Below are positions 5,344 to 6,110 of a DNA stretch of 6,110 bases, piece after piece. The first letter of the stretch is position 1; each line of letters begins with the position of its first letter. Under the pieces are notes generated by a model. That model searched no databases and had not been told where the DNA came from. It saw nothing but the letters and a program-made list of their open reading frames with translations. The translations under genes were made by a program, and so were the position numbers. The stretch covers positions 1 to 6,110 of the forward strand of contig CAIYYO010000004.1 in NCBI GenBank assembly GCA_903930485.1, in the 5' to 3' direction. The DNA comes from Methanobacteriota archaeon (GTDB lineage: Archaea > Altiarchaeota > Altiarchaeia > IMC4 > QMZM01).

Positions 5344-6110
5344 ATGGATGCAGTCATTTTAGCCGCAGGCGAAGGGACCAGGCTCAGGCCTCTGACCTCC
5401 ACTAGACCGAAGCCTATGCTGCCCGTAGGCGGTAAGTCGATCCTTGAATGGGACCTTGAATCGCTCTCGGATAACGGCTTCGATCGCGTCGTGCTCGTCG
5501 TAGGATACAAGAAGGAAGTCATATCGGATTATTTCGGGAAAAAGTTCGCAGGGCTTGCGGTCGACTATGTGGAGCAGAAGGAGCAGCTCGGCACAGGCCA
5601 TGCGGTATCCATGGCCGAGAAGAAGGTGGGGGACGAATTCCTGGTCATGAACGGCGACCTGATCATTTCGAAAGACCTCGTCGGGAACTTCATAAAGGAG
5701 CACCGGAAGGCGAAAGCGTTCAGCAGCATGTGCCTTGCACAGGTGAAGGATGCGTCCCAATTCGGTGTCGTGGAGCTGAAAGGGACGCAAGTCAAGAAGA
5801 TCACCGAGAAGCCCAAGGAGCCGAAGAGCAATCTTGTTAACGCCGGCATCTATTTGTTCAACAAAAAAATATTCAACGTCTTAAAGAATCTCAAGAAGTC
5901 CGAGCGCATGGAATACGAGCTTACCGACGCCATCGAAAAGCTGATACCCGAAGGCAGGGTCCACGGGTTCAAGGCGAAGGGGACGTGGATAGATATCGGG
6001 CGGCCGTGGGATCTGTTGACCGCGAACGAAACCCTGCTTAAGGAAACGGATAACAAAATAGATCCGAGCGCGGTCGTCGAGCCTTACGCGGTCCTGAAAG
6101 GCAATGTTCA
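5344..6110 (+). CDS. Sugar-1-phosphate nucleotidylyltransferase, GlmU-like, probably bifunctional with acetyltransferase (partial)
   Basis: This enzyme transfers a nucleotidyl group from an NTP to a sugar 1-phosphate, making a nucleotide sugar for glycan or surface synthesis. The 255 visible codons hold a complete Rossmann-like pyrophosphorylase domain: LAAGEGTRLRPLT (6-18), PKPMLPVG with Lys23, EQLGTGHA (80-87), NGD with Asp105, EKP (155-157), NAGIYLF (166-172), and WIDIGRPWD with Asp217. The EQLGTGHA spelling resembles GlmU and UTP-using enzymes more than the dTDP-glucose enzyme RmlA. From residue 240, DPSAVVEPYAVLKGNV reads like the first hexapeptide-repeat coils of a left-handed beta helix. 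This is the layout of archaeal bifunctional nucleotidylyltransferase/acetyltransferases; the helix itself is cut off by the window edge. The ATG opens the first beta strand directly and no ribosome binding site is seen. A monofunctional enzyme with a short repeat tail remains possible. Confidence 0.92.
   Translation, partial: MDAVILAAGEGTRLRPLTSTRPKPMLPVGGKSILEWDLESLSDNGFDRVVLVVGYKKEVISDYFGKKFAGLAVDYVEQKEQLGTGHAVSMAEKKVGDEFLVMNGDLIISKDLVGNFIKEHRKAKAFSSMCLAQVKDASQFGVVELKGTQVKKITEKPKEPKSNLVNAGIYLFNKKIFNVLKNLKKSERMEYELTDAIEKLIPEGRVHGFKAKGTWIDIGRPWDLLTANETLLKETDNKIDPSAVVEPYAVLKGNV

Noticed and set aside
5359..5790. 143-codon open frame on the minus strand opposite the nucleotidylyltransferase gene
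   Set aside because: The plus-strand frame carries every motif of the pyrophosphorylase family; the minus-strand frame is its shadow.

Overview
This window looks like ordinary chromosomal DNA from an archaeon. The evidence is an archaeal-type tryptophanyl-tRNA synthetase with its C-terminal cysteine cluster, an archaeal-type TruD, an archaeal-style sugar-phosphate nucleotidylyltransferase that runs into a hexapeptide-repeat domain, a 119-nt 5S rRNA, and TATA-like boxes placed so that several first genes would have no leader or only a few bases of leader. The phylum cannot be settled from this sequence alone. I see no insertion sequence, phage gene, CRISPR array or integration site.

Left part (1-1133, minus strand): a PadR-family transcriptional regulator followed one base later by the ATPase subunit of a DrrA-type ABC exporter, which runs off the left edge. 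The pair looks like a regulator-exporter operon. It has a TATA box and a small inverted repeat at its promoter. A permease gene is expected beyond the edge.

Centre-left (1221-1370, minus strand): a 5S rRNA gene that no ORF search would show. It folds canonically: a perfect 10-bp terminal stem, helix II with the bulged A, helix III, and a loop E arm. No 16S or 23S gene is next to it. It has its own TATA box, which directly abuts the aroA stop codon, and a T-rich stretch downstream.

Centre (1370-4065, minus strand): a tight three-gene operon read in the order MazG-like NTP pyrophosphohydrolase, trpS, aroA. The first junction has a 1-base gap and the second a 17-base overlap. AroA makes EPSP on the route to chorismate and hence tryptophan; TrpS charges tRNA with tryptophan.

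Right part (4086-6110, plus strand): truD (tRNA pseudouridine synthase), transcribed divergently from the MazG-like gene with only 20 bases between the start codons. It is followed by the 5' part of a GlmU-like sugar-1-phosphate nucleotidylyltransferase that is cut by the right edge. This last gene probably supplies nucleotide sugars for glycans or the cell surface.

No new biological system is evident. The points most worth a second look are the stand-alone 5S gene and its promoter, the dyad at the padR promoter, an 8-G run inside padR, and the very compact divergent promoters between the MazG-like gene and truD.
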